DNA from: Bipolaris cookei
Taxonomy: Eukaryota; Ascomycota; Dothideomycetes; Pleosporales; Pleosporaceae
Assembly: GCA_002286855.1 (NCBI GenBank)
Contig: NRSV01000154.1
Location: forward strand, 1 to 27,596
DNA length: 27,596 bases
Direction: 5' to 3'
In this document: one piece after another, positions 9,619 through 19,242 of the stretch
Layout of the letters: each line of letters begins with the position of its first letter
Position numbering within the stretch: position 1 is the stretch's first letter
Notes under the pieces: generated by a model
Databases searched by the model: none
The model's input: only the letters and a program-made list of their open reading frames with translations
What the model was told of the DNA's origin: nothing
Translations under genes and position numbers: made by a program

Positions 9619-11413
9619 ATGCAACACCAAAACTTCAACAACGCGTAACTCTATTAATATGAACTCAATAGACGCTGCGCTTGCAGCTATAGAATCGCTA
9701 AAGCCAGGAGAAAAACTTTTCTACGCTCAAATTGCGAGAACCTATGGTGTTGAGCTCACAACGCTCGCGTGGCGACATAAAGGCGCATCTACCTCACGAG
9801 CTTATCTCAAAATGGACGACGGGCATCGACAATAGTCGCCATAAGGCTGATTCAGGGAGGAAGTATAGCCTCTAGTTTCAACTCCTACGTGAGAAAATTG
9901 AGTACTATCAAGTTGAGCCTCGTCACAGATACAATATGGATGAGAAAGGCTTCCTCCTTGGTATCCTAGGTAGATCAAAGAGGATCTTTGACAGGCCCTT
10001 GTACGAGGAGTAGAAGAGGAAGAGTAATATCCAGGATGGCTCACGAGAATGGATAACGCTGCTGGCCTGCATCTGCGCTGATGGATCTTACCTTGAGCTT
10101 GCCCTCATCTATCAGTCGGCCTCAGGATCGATACAGGACTCATGGCCACAGGCCCTTGATCATGAGACTCATCAGGTTCGAATCTCCTTATCGCCCTTTG
10201 GCTCGAAGAATAATGAGATTGGTCTCGCGTGGCTCAAACAGGTGTTTGATCGCAACACTAAGACAAAGGCTCGATCCTCTTATCGATTAGTTATCCTTGA
10301 CGGCCATGGATCTCACCTCACGATAGATTTTATTGGCTATTGTGATCAGAACAAAATCCTCCTCGCAGTATACCCACCTCACTCAACCCACACGCTGCAG
10401 CCTCTAGATGTGAGCCTGTTCAAGCCTCTCTCATCAGCTTACCAGGCTGAGACATCAGCGTTTATAGAGAGGAGCCAGGGCCTCGTATCAATGAGCAAAA
10501 GGGATTTCTTCCCCTCTTCTATCGCGCGTGGCAGGCCTCCTTCAAGGAAACGACGATACTAAAGGCCTTTAAGGCTACAGGCCTCTCACCCTTTAATCCT
10601 GAGGTTATACTGAAAAGTATTAGAATTAGGTCCTTTAGTAGTATGACTACTATAGGTAACTAAGTCGGAGTGGCAAGGTAGACAGCTCTAACGTCTACTA
10701 TTCGGCACATCCACTGTGTTACAGTCTATCTACTATGCGTACGCGGCAACGTGTATTGTGTGCACACGCGCAGCACTGGCCACCGCGTGGCGCCATTCTC
10801 TCGCCCAGGCTCTGAACTTTCTTCTACCAACCTGGACTGGACTCGCATATTCTCAACAAAAAGGTTTAATACTAACTCAGGCTCCTCAAACGATAATGAG
10901 TCCTCAGCCTTAAGTGCCTCAAACTGGAGGAAGGCTGAAGGCCTGTTACGTCAGGTGGTCAAGGATCGAAGTGACAGGCGAGCTCAAAAGCTGAGACAGG
11001 CCTTTCACCAAATCTCAACTCAAAAGACCCTCCTTGAGTATAAGGTTAAGGCCCTACGCAAAGCTTTGATCAATGAGAGGACGCGGAGGAAGCGAGGCAA
11101 GCCTCTTCCCCTACACAAGCCCAAGGAGTATCCAGGTGGAGCTATATTCTGGTCTCTAAGGAAGGTGAAGGAGGCACGTGATCGCCAGCAGCTCCAGGAG
11201 TGCGAGGAGGAGCAGGTACAATACCAGAAAGCTGAGGCCAGCAGACTTCGTGAGGAGGCAAAGCAGGCAAGGACAAGGGAGAAGGAGATAAGGCATCAGG
11301 CGAGGGCTGCAGCTAAGATAGTGAGAGAGAAGAAGGCGGAGAAGGCTACTGAACAGGTCGCAGGACAGGCAGCTCGCAAGGCTACAAAACGACTCCAACA
11401 AGCTCGTAGAATA

Positions 11414-13302
11414 ACGTACCTCACGGCTTGGCCAGACACTTTTGCCAAGCCCTCACCAAAACCACTACTTCACCCTAATGTCGCAACAACAACAACATTT
11501 AGAGCCTTCTGATGAACGTCAGATACAGCTTGCTCTTCAGGCTCTTAAACAAGACGCAAATCTCTCTTTACGACGCGCTGCAGCTATCTTTAATATTGCT
11601 CGTTCAACACTAAGCGACCGACGCGCAGGACGACCTTCACAAGTAGATCGCAGGCCTAAATCAATCAATCTTACTAAGTTTGAAGAGGACGTGATTTTCC
11701 AGTATATACTTGAGCTTGATACTCGTGGATTTCCCCCTAGGCTCACAGACGTGGCTAATATGGCCAATTCCTTGCGCGCTGAGCGCAATCTGGACCAGGT
11801 TGGCCAAAACTGGCCCAGTACGTTTGTTAAGCGCCGCCCTGAGCTTAAAACGCGTTTTAATCGCAAGTACGACTACAAAAGAGCCATCTGCGAGGATCCT
11901 AAGGCTATTCAAGCCTGGTTTGACCTAGTAGCCAACATGAAAGCCAAGTATGGTATCCAGGATGACGACACGTACAACTTTGACGAGACGGGGTTCATGA
12001 TGGGCCAGATTGCCCCTGGAGCGGTTGTTACAGCATCAAAGAGGTTCGGACGGCCAAAGACTATCCAGCCTGGCAATAGAGAGTGGGCAACGTTCATCCA
12101 GGGCATCAATGCGACCGGGTGGGCGATTCCGCCCTTCATCATCCTCAAGGCGCGCCACCACCTCTCAAGCTGGTACAAGGATGGCGATATTACCAGAACT
12201 GGTTGATTGGGCGTTTCCTGAGAAGCCGGCCGGACGCGTAGATGCGGTTTTGGCCTTGGCGGGCTAAGCACTGTTTGATGAGGGCGTCAAAGCTAAGACG
12301 GTAGTAGGTGCGCTACCCGCCTGCCGTTATTATTGACGGCCAGGGAGAGCCATATCTCGCTGGATTTCCAAAAATATTGTAAGGATAACAACATTGTTAC
12401 TGTTTGCATGCCTCCGCACTCATCTCACTTCTTATACAGACCTTGGATGTGGGCTGTTGACTTTTCCCCTTTGAAGCAGGCCTAGGGACGCCAAGTCGAA
12501 CGCTGCCATGCGCAGCCAGATAACCAGTATTACGTAAACAAGAGTATCCTATCTGATCTGTAAAGCCGGGGACTTTAACGCCGTCATTTCTTCCGAGCAA
12601 TGTTTCAAGTGGAGGTTTTATGAGGCCGTAGAGATTGGTCCCCTTTGCCGCCCAGAACGGGGTTAGTATGCCGCTCTTGATGCGTCCAGGTTTGGCGCAC
12701 TCCATCACCGCCTACCTGTCAATGACCAGCCCTGGCTTTCGCAAACCCCAAGCAATATCCTGGAACTAGGGTCGCAATCGACGCTAATGAAGCAGAGTAT
12801 TCAAAGGCATACTAATAGCTCGCCAACATCTATTGTGGAGACCTTTGAGGCCTTCTTAAAGGGGGCAGCTATCATCGCACATAAGCTGGTGTTGGCGCAA
12901 AAAAAAAAGAAACGCAATGCTGAGCTTGAAGCAGCCAATGAGGCCGCCACGCGACGAAAATCGCACAAAAGAAAACGATCTCAAAAGAAAGGGACTCTAA
13001 TAGTAGATGAGGGAGAGCGATTAGCAACTCTAAGAGAATTTGGAGCGCGTAGTGATGGGAAGAAAGCAAAGAAGCAGAAGCGCGCTGAAGTAGGTGAACC
13101 ATACAACGACGCTGTGGAACGTGTGGAGAGACAGGGCACAACGCGCGAACGTGCAAGTATGTAGCAGAAGTAGACTCTGAATGACATCTCGTTGTCGCAT
13201 TGCTTAATATAGGTCTAATGTGGGCCATTTCTGTGCCATAATGGTGGTTGTGTTTGGTGGATGGGTCTTGGCAAAAGTGTCCGGCGAAGCCGTGGGGTAC
13301 GT
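11414..13302 (+). mobile_element. Element G: pogo-like transposon inside E
   Basis: A 1889-bp element with TA at 11412-11413 and 13303-13304. Its TIRs begin ACGTACCTCACGGCTT on the left and ACGTACCCCACGGCTT on the complement of the right end. The left TIR contains GGCTTGGC and its inverse GCCAAGCC. Unlike nine other elements here, G shows no clear 17-bp direct pair in its TIR. Confidence 0.9.
11478..13164 (+). pseudogene. Element G transposase, frameshifted
   Basis: Starts at ATG 11478 (MSQQQQHLEPSDERQ). The upstream ATG at 11442 overlaps the TIR and is less likely. The first 243 codons are intact: psq-type HTH (LRRAAAIFNIARSTLSDR), CENP-B-like HTH (GFPPRLTDVANMAN to VGQNWPSTFVKRRPELKTRFNR) and the first catalytic Asp in YNFDETGFMMG. 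A stop at 12204-12206 follows DGDITRTG. Beyond it the second Asp region is degraded (DGQGEP in place of DGHESH) and the third (LDVGC) lies in shifted frames near 12445. The C-terminal frame 12787-13164 is very rich in Lys/Arg and Glu and has no zinc knuckle. It is clearly inactive as a single protein. The truncated product would keep both DNA-binding domains. Confidence 0.87.
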
Positions 13303-13638
13303 TATCCCAAAAGAGTAAGTAGCGCAGCCTTAAGACCCCTATAAAAGCTACTACTAGAAAGAGAGCTATCGCGAGGTCTGCAGGTGATGGAAAGCCTCAA
13401 GCTGTTATTGGAGCTCAACCAGCCTCTACCTCGCGCAAAGGGCACGCAATCAAAACCCCAACACGATTTCTATATATATATACATTAAGGCCTCTAGATC
13501 GTCACCACTTCGAAAAATGTCGCGATAGTTATTATGGGTGAAGCGTCTACAGCGCCGAAGTTATAGGGGCGCTGTTTGGTGTTTCGGATGGGGTTACCGT
13601 AACGGTGCGTCCGTGCGTTTTAGCGGTACGGACGCCGA

Positions 13639-13672
13639 AACGCCGCGGACGGCACAACGCCGGGTTTGCCGT
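13639..13672. repeat. 17-bp direct repeats in the TIR of F
   Basis: AACGCCG occurs at 13639 and 13656. The right TIR has the same pair with the same 17-bp step. Confidence 0.7.
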
Positions 13673-13775
13673 ACCAGCACCACAGAACTTGAGGCTGTAT
13701 AGCTCCATACAAACGCTATTATCGAGAGGTTTTTTAGTGTTGCAGTCTAGTAATATTGATGATATTTCAATCTAT

Positions 13776-15774
13776 CTATCGATATCTGGCTGGTAGCTTA
13801 ATGGGGCGTCCACAACGCGAGCGCGGAGGCAGTCGTGCTGCCGACCTAGTAGCTGGCTCCGTGCTACTACCACCACCACCACCAGTAATAATATTTTTAA
13901 TACTGGCTTTGTACGGGGCTTGAAGATAACCTTCTTGACTATTTGGGAGGTTTTGATAGTTTTTTGAAGTTGTTTGCGGGCGGCTTGGTGGGCTATTCGG
14001 TGGGTAGCTTCTTCAGCTTTCCGCTTCTCGCGCTCTAGGTTTGCCTCCGCCCGCGCACGTCACCGCACATCTAGTTCTTGAACTTTAAGTAGCTTTCTCT
14101 AGTTTCTAGCTTCAATCGCGATAGCTTTTTGGCGCTGTAACTCCTCTTGATCGCGCTGTTTCTGCTCATATAGGCGGCGAGCTTCGGGCACTTTCTGGCG
14201 GAGACCAGAAAAGTAGCTCCCCAGATAGTAATCGTCGGGTAGCTCAAGTGTACCAGGCTGGGTGCGCTGCTTCCGCTGACTCTCATTAATAAGAGCTGCC
14301 CGAAGCTTCTTGTTTTCACGCCGAAGAAACGCTGTATCGGCAGACAGTTTCATCATAATTCTACTAAGCGCTGAAATCGATCTAGAGCTCTGTTTCTGGC
14401 TGGTAGCTTCATTAATTAGCCGCCGAATCGTTCTCCAATCAGAAGCTGATGCTACTAACGCGTTTCTGATGGGCTGTTAGTAAGCTAACAGTTCTAAATT
14501 TTTGGGATATAACTTTGGACTAATACATGGTGGAGATTACAGGTAGCTTCAAGCTCGGAGACATAGGTAGATTCTTAAACGCGCGCGCTAAAGCTCGCTA
14601 GGAATAGTGTGAGAATGAATGGGATCTTATAATACGGTAGTAGCCCTTGGGCCCTCAAGTATCATGAAGCTCGTATACTCATTGAACTCATGCCGGCTAG
14701 ATAGCCGGCTGGTAGTAGGCCCAATATACAAGGCGGCTGCAGGCGTATGGAGTTCGAATTCGCGCGGCGGGAAGTGGGCTAAAAGTTTTTTATTGCTGAT
14801 CACAGTATTTAATAAAATTTATTGTTACATGGCTATGATGCCTATCCATGATAAGTAATCGATAGGAAGATCGAGCTTTTAGCTTAGTAGACGGATCGAA
14901 CACTTGTTTGACCCATTGGATACCGATATTATCGTTCGACCAGCGAGTAGCCGATGTGGTGATTCGGGCGGAGTGGATATCTGGTCCGAAACCTTTGGGA
15001 GCCGAGCGATGAATTCTTGGGGATAGAGCTACCGATTTTGCTGGGAGTAGATGGATATCGGAATCGTGAGATACGATCCGGATCGGCACAACGATACATG
15101 CGATCTCTAATCCCATCGCCGATCGCGCAGTCGTTGGATATGCGTAAGATCTTTTCAATTCCCAGGAGGCGCAGAGAAGCCTTGGAGACAAAGATGTTGA
15201 TGTCTCGATGTCGGGGGCACTGTTGTGTCCGCTTCTCATCCTTATTATTATTCTCCACTGGGGTTATAGTTTGATCGATTTTTGGCGAGAAGTTAATATT
15301 TATAGTTTCCTTTTATTATCTTCTGATTTCTGCCCTTGTCGTCCCCTTGCTCTCTAGTCATATAGCTGGGCGCTTGGTAGTATATAATGGTGCGGTATTG
15401 GCGTTATGATCAATTAGCGTGATAACCCAATGGTATCCGGATCCTGTCCCTCTGGGGCCAGCTCTGCCGCGCGCGCGGATATTTCGCAATAATATTCCGT
15501 TGTTTATGTGGTAGCCTGGGCTTGTGAGTTTTTCGTTTTTTGGTTTGTTTATCGTGTTTTTGATATATTGTATAAGCTCAGCTTCGTGTTCTGTGTGGAG
15601 CGCGTGCCTATTCTCTGCAGCCGCTTGTCTGGAGGTGGAAATGCCTCGGTGGCGGCGGCTTAGCGTTCCGGGCGATTCACCACAAACATTTTCTCGCAAT
15701 TTTTAGCGGTTTCAAGATTTTTCTCCTGGCTTTAGCGATTCTATAGCTGCAAGCGCAGCGTCAATTGGTTGCAT
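13776..15774 (-). pseudogene. Element F transposase relic, heavily decayed
   Basis: ATG 15774 opens MQPIDAALAAIESLKPGEKS, almost the same as E, and meets stops at once. The HTH continues in another frame (TLSRRHRGISTSRQAAAEN). Of the DDE domain only the second Asp region is readable, near 14830-14890 (KARSSYRLLIMDRHHSH), with Gly-to-Arg and Gly-to-His changes against the LDGHGSH of E. The C-terminal half survives better, near 14356-14099 (LRRENKKLRAALINESQ, YYLGSYFSGLRQKVPEARRLYE). The tail ends CGRPIKLPARYR at TAG 13778-13776. A CCACCA repeat at 13866-13884 falls in the coding tail. It is the most degraded of the paired elements. Confidence 0.75.
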
Positions 15775-17473
15775 TTTAGTTACGTTGTGGGTGATAAAAG
15801 TGGATAGAATATTTGGTGGTTGAACAGCGATCCGGCGTTCTGCCGTCCGCGGCGTTTTAGCGTCCGGCACCTCTACACGGTCAAACTCGGTATCCCTCAA
15901 GCTATGTTCTCTGCCCGTGTATGAGGTACACAGAACAGTCAAGCGAGCCACGTATACCAACAAATATTGACTCCAGAGCAGGAGGAGTTTTTTGTACAAT
16001 GAATATTTGAAGAAGACGCACGCGCTTTTCCTCTCTCCCACCCACGCTCACGAGAAATGGCGAACCGAACCCTCCGGATGAATGGAGACCACAGACCCGT
16101 AGGCAAGCATTGGATGGCTGCCTTCTTAAAGCGCAATCCACGCGTCGCATCTGTTGTAGGCTGAAAGATTGAGGCTGCCCGGGCTGAGGGAGCAACACCA
16201 GCACAGATATGCGCCTTCCTTGGGCTCTTTGAGAGGACTCGTACGAGGTTGAGTATAAGAGTTGAGGACATATGGAATATGGATGAGGCTGGGAAGGCCC
16301 TAGGTGTATGTGCTAATACTAGAGTACTTGCAGATAGTCGGAAGAAGAAGGCTTACCATCAGTCGCCAGAGAACCGCGAGTGGGCATCAATAATTGAGTG
16401 CGTGTCCGTCACAAGCAAGAAACTGCGCTGTTCAGTTATATTTAAAGGGAAGAACCTACAGAGTACCTGGTTTCCTGCGACAATTCCTGACTGGCTTTAT
16501 ACAACCTCTGAGAATGGCTGGACATCAAATGCGATAGGTGCAGAGTGGTTGCAGCGGGTATTGCTGCCTGTGACAGCTCCATTAGACAATCATTGGAGGA
16601 TGCTAATTCTAGATGGCCACGGCAGCCATAGTGGCCCAGAATTCCTATGGGCCTGCAAACAGAACAAAGTCTATCTTCTGTTTCTACCTGCTCATTCTTC
16701 TCATATTCTACAGCCTCTAGACCTCTCAGTATTCTCCGTTGTAAAGAGGTTCTACCAGCAGCAGATCCAGGCTTTCTCGTATCTTGATGACGCAGCACCT
16801 GTTAAAAAAGAGCGTTTTATTGTGGCCTACTGTGAATCAAGAAAGAGGGCGATTAACGAGAGAGCCGTACGCGCAGGACGGGCTGCTTCAGGTATCTGTC
16901 AATTGAATATTGATCAAGTAGTCAACTCATCTCAGATGTCTCGAAGGCCTATCACGCCACCTCGTCCGAATCAGCCTCAACTTGCTCAGGGCTATCTTTC
17001 TACCCCCTATGAACCTCGTGAGGTTTTCGTAACTCAGAGAAAGCTCCATGAGGATGAGGCTGTTGGGCGTAAGATTCATCAGTTCTTTGAAAAAGTAGGC
17101 AAGGCACTTGCAATAGCAAATACACGGGCAGTACAGCTTGAAGCAGAGAATAAAAGACTTTAGAGTCAAATTGAGACTCTTAAGCCTCAGCACGCTTGGA
17201 AAAAGTTGGCGTAAATCCAAATGAACGCTTCGCAGATATAGATACGATTATGGTTGCTGTACGGGCGTCTCAGCTTCTTGAAGCACGAGACAGCAATACT
17301 AAAGAACGGGCTGCGGAAAGGGTAGCAGCTGAAACAGCAGCTCAAACGCTTCAGTCTATGTGAACAGAGCGGCAATTGTAAATCTGTTGAGATAATAGAC
17401 ACGGTTTTTATGTGGATGGGTGATTTTAGGTCAGTGAGTCGGAACCCCGGGTGAGTCGAAACCCGGTCCGCTA

Positions 17474-17885
17474 GCTTACAATAATACCTAAAGGACTCAC
17501 CAGATCTTCCGCTATCTTCTACGGCCCGTTCCATTCTGCACTAGAACCTCCTACCTCCACCTCCCGATGTCTTCCCCGTCCTCCCCTTACCTGTTTTTGC
17601 TAATGGTACCGAAGCTAAACTCCTAATCGGATTAAACGGCCGTCTGCTATTCTCCGCATTTTCTTCCGATACATGTTCCAGGCCGCTGATTATTCCCCGC
17701 AGTGCGCTCTTCTTTGTCCGGAGAGTAAAGCTGACTCTTTAGTGTTTGAGAGCAAGTTCGTATTATCGCCGTCGCGGTCGTCATCGTAGTCGCTAGTAAG
17801 TGGTGATGAGGCGGAAGGTCGAGCGCCGATGCCCACGCGCGAAATTCTCCGAGGTGGCGCGGACTAATACTAGTAATGGTAGTGG
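17474..17885. other. Spacer between elements H and J
   Basis: Four hundred bases with no recognised gene. A plus-strand frame reads LPVFANGTEAKLLIGLNGRLLFSAF near 17590-17660, then meets stops. It may be a relic of an older gene or element, but I do not recognise it. Confidence 0.4.
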
Positions 17886-17901
17886 TACTGTGCCCGCGCG
17901 C

Positions 17902-17935
17902 GCAACGCCCCACGTCGTGCAACGCCCCAGCAACA
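17902..17935. repeat. 17-bp direct repeats in the left TIR of J
   Basis: GCAACGCCCC occurs at 17902 and 17919, exact copies 17 bp apart. Confidence 0.8.
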
Positions 17936-18053
17936 CCAAAATCGCTACGGCAAAATTGAGGCCGTAAAGCCACCTACGATAGCTAAACATATGGGATATT
18001 GTGGTGGAGTAGTATATAGAGGCTTGCAATTATTTTGTACTAACGTGGTGGAT

Positions 18054-18087
18054 AAGCGAGTTGGCCATACAAGCGAGTTGGCCACCC
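18054..18087. repeat. 17-bp direct repeats in the TIR of A
   Basis: AAGCGAGTTGGCC at 18054 and 18071, exact copies 17 bp apart. Confidence 0.85.
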
Positions 18088-18147
18088 CACCAAGTTTGCG
18101 CACGTGGTTTAACTCTATATACAACTACTCCACACTATATGTTCTAA

Positions 18148-19033
18148 ATGCCTTCAAACGAAGCGGATATCCAGCTTGCTATCTCTTCTCTTAATACTCA
18201 TCAAATCCAGAGTACCCGACGTGCAGCAGCGACATTTAACGTGACACGATCAACGCTACAGAACAGGCGCGATGGGAAGCCTGCCCGACGCGATTGCCAG
18301 CCTAACTCAAAGAAGCTTACTAAGCTAGAAGAGGAGGGAATAGTTGATCATATACTTGATCTAGATATACGTGGATTTTTGCCTACCTACGCAGCTGTGC
18401 GTGATATGGCTGATAGACTCCTGGCCAGCGCGGCGCTGGCCAGGTTGGGCAGAAGTGGCCAGCTAACTTCGTCAAGCGTACAGACAGACTTGTGGCGCGT
18501 TTTAATCGACTGTATAATAGGCAGAGAGCTCTATGTGAAGATCCAGTCTTAACTAAGAGCTGGTTTGAGCTTATAGAGCAGACAAAGGCCAAGTACGGCA
18601 TCTGTGACGAGGACGTCTACAACTTTGATGAAGCCGGCTTTATGATGGGCAAGATCACGACTCGGCTTGTCATTACAGCTTCAGAGAGAAGGACACGGCC
18701 AAAAGCTATTCAGCCAGGTGGTCGTGAGTGGGTAGTGATGCTCTCAGCTGAGCTAATGCGCGATCGGATCACCAGCCTTGAGAGGGCTAATAAGGCAGCC
18801 ACAAGCGTAGGCAGCGTAAAAAGAAGCGGATACAGAAGCGAGGAATGCTAAAAAAGGGAGCTGGAGAAGATCTACTCGCTCAGCGCGAGGCTGATCAGCA
18901 GATTGCTCATGAAGAGCGTCAAGGAGGAGAGCGATCAGGTGTCAGCCGCCAGGCTCTAGCGCGGTGTAGCAGGTGTAGAGAGACTGGCCATAATTCGCAT
19001 ACATGCAAGAGAGATACTCTAGATACTGCTTAA
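18148..19033 (+). pseudogene. Element A transposase relic with CCHC knuckle
   Basis: ATG 18148 begins a psq-type HTH (TRRAAATFNVTRSTLQNRR) and a CENP-B-like HTH (LDIRGFLPTYAAVRDMADRL). A one-base shift near 18450 moves the frame to VGQKWPANFVKRTDRLVARF. The first catalytic Asp is in YNFDEAGFMMG (about 18625). After GGREWVVML (about 18740) the rest of the DDE domain is missing, and the sequence continues in the C-terminal coiled coil. The last frame ends with the zinc knuckle CSRCRETGHNSHTC and TAA at 19033. At least two frameshifts and the deletion make it non-functional. The tail is close to that of fragment L. Confidence 0.88.
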
Positions 19034-19170
19034 TCTACTCCATCACTTTCTATATATTATACTATCACGTTGTCAAGATATACGTCTTTAGTGATGCGCA
19101 AACTTGGTAGGGTGGCCGACTCGCTTGCCTGGCCAACTCGCTTATCCACCACGTTAGCTAACGTGTTCCA

Positions 19171-19204
19171 CCAGTAAGCTGGCCAAACCAGTAAGCTGGC
19201 CACC
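19171..19204. repeat. 17-bp direct repeats in the TIR of B
   Basis: CCAGTAAGCTGGCC at 19171 and 19188, exact copies 17 bp apart. The right TIR has the mirror pair. Confidence 0.88.
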
Positions 19205-19242
19205 CCACCTAAACTGACCCGACTCTCTCCACAACTACCACA

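Larger units (their letters stand above)
9659..13480 (+). pseudogene. Element E transposase relic, split by element G
   Basis: ATG 9659 opens an HTH region (SIDAALAAIESLKPGEKLF, then TTLAWRHKG). A deletion removes the second HTH, and the frame resumes near 9808 (SKWTTGIDNSRHKADSG). The DDE domain is well kept: NMDEKGFLLG (about 9936), VILDGHGSH (about 10290) and LQPLDVSLF (about 10400), giving three Asp. TAG codons at about 9863 and 10011 and a frameshift near 10514 break it. The C-terminal half (GGAIFWSLRKVKEARDRQQ, then a long basic coiled coil) runs to 11411, is cut by G, and continues at about 13340 to a tail GHAIKTPTRFL. About 100 bases at 10640-10800 fit no family pattern and may be an extra small insertion. 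Confidence 0.82.
9570..13599 (+). mobile_element. Element E: pogo-like transposon, interrupted by G
   Basis: The left end CCGAATTTGACCGTGTAACG follows TA 9568-9569 inside the H gene. The right end is less clear: near 13560-13599 an inverted, diverged form of the inner TIR (GTAACCCCATCC and ACACCAAAC on the complement) abuts the left end of F. The right boundary is uncertain by about 5 bp. Element G (11414-13302) sits in its C-terminal coding region. Confidence 0.75.
13597..15890 (-). mobile_element. Element F: pogo-like transposon, tail to tail with E
   Basis: The right end reads, on the complement, CCGAGTTTGACCGTGTAGAG and is followed by TA 15891-15892 in the H gene. The left end, at about 13597-13602, shares the inner TIR (AAACGCCGCGGACGGCA, ACGCCGG) but has a longer, diverged outer part. 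The terminal 20 bp of the right end matches the left end of E with one difference. The size is about 2.29 kb. Confidence 0.75.
9476..17363 (+). pseudogene. Element H transposase, interrupted by E and F
   Basis: Starts at ATG 9476 with a psq-type HTH region (SQRAAAKAYN) and stops at the E insertion. It continues at 15891 as IPQAMFSARV in the same frame when the insert and one TA are removed. The joined frame then runs through the CENP-B-like HTH region (RPVGKHWMAAFLKRNPRV) into the DDE_1 domain. The three catalytic aspartates are visible in NMDEAGKAL (about 16272), LILDGHGSHSG (about 16610) and LQPLDLSVF (about 16710). Three in-frame TGA codons and later a TAG plus a frameshift near 17200 disable it. 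The last frame ends at TGA 17361-17363 in an Ala/Glu/Arg-rich coiled coil with no zinc knuckle. H differs from the other families in both TIR and C-terminus. Confidence 0.88.
9379..17471 (+). mobile_element. Element H: pogo-like transposon split by nested insertions
   Basis: TIRs beginning GCGGACCGGGTTTCGACTCA occur at 9379 and, inverted, at 17471. TA is present at 9377-9378 and 17472-17473. Without the inserted E-F block (9570-15890) and one TA copy, the element is about 1.77 kb, a usual length for this group. It is the oldest layer of this nest, since E and F lie inside its gene and G lies inside E. Confidence 0.9.
18043..19154 (+). mobile_element. Element A: internally deleted pogo-like transposon
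   Basis: TA lies at 18041-18042 and 19155-19156. TIRs of about 60 bp begin ACGTGGTGGATAAGCGAG at both ends, with a few differences. The length is 1112 bp, because the region after the first catalytic Asp is deleted. Only TAGCTA separates A from element B. Confidence 0.92.

Noticed and set aside
13866..13884. CCACCA microsatellite as a separate feature
   Set aside because: Very short and part of the decayed F transposase tail.
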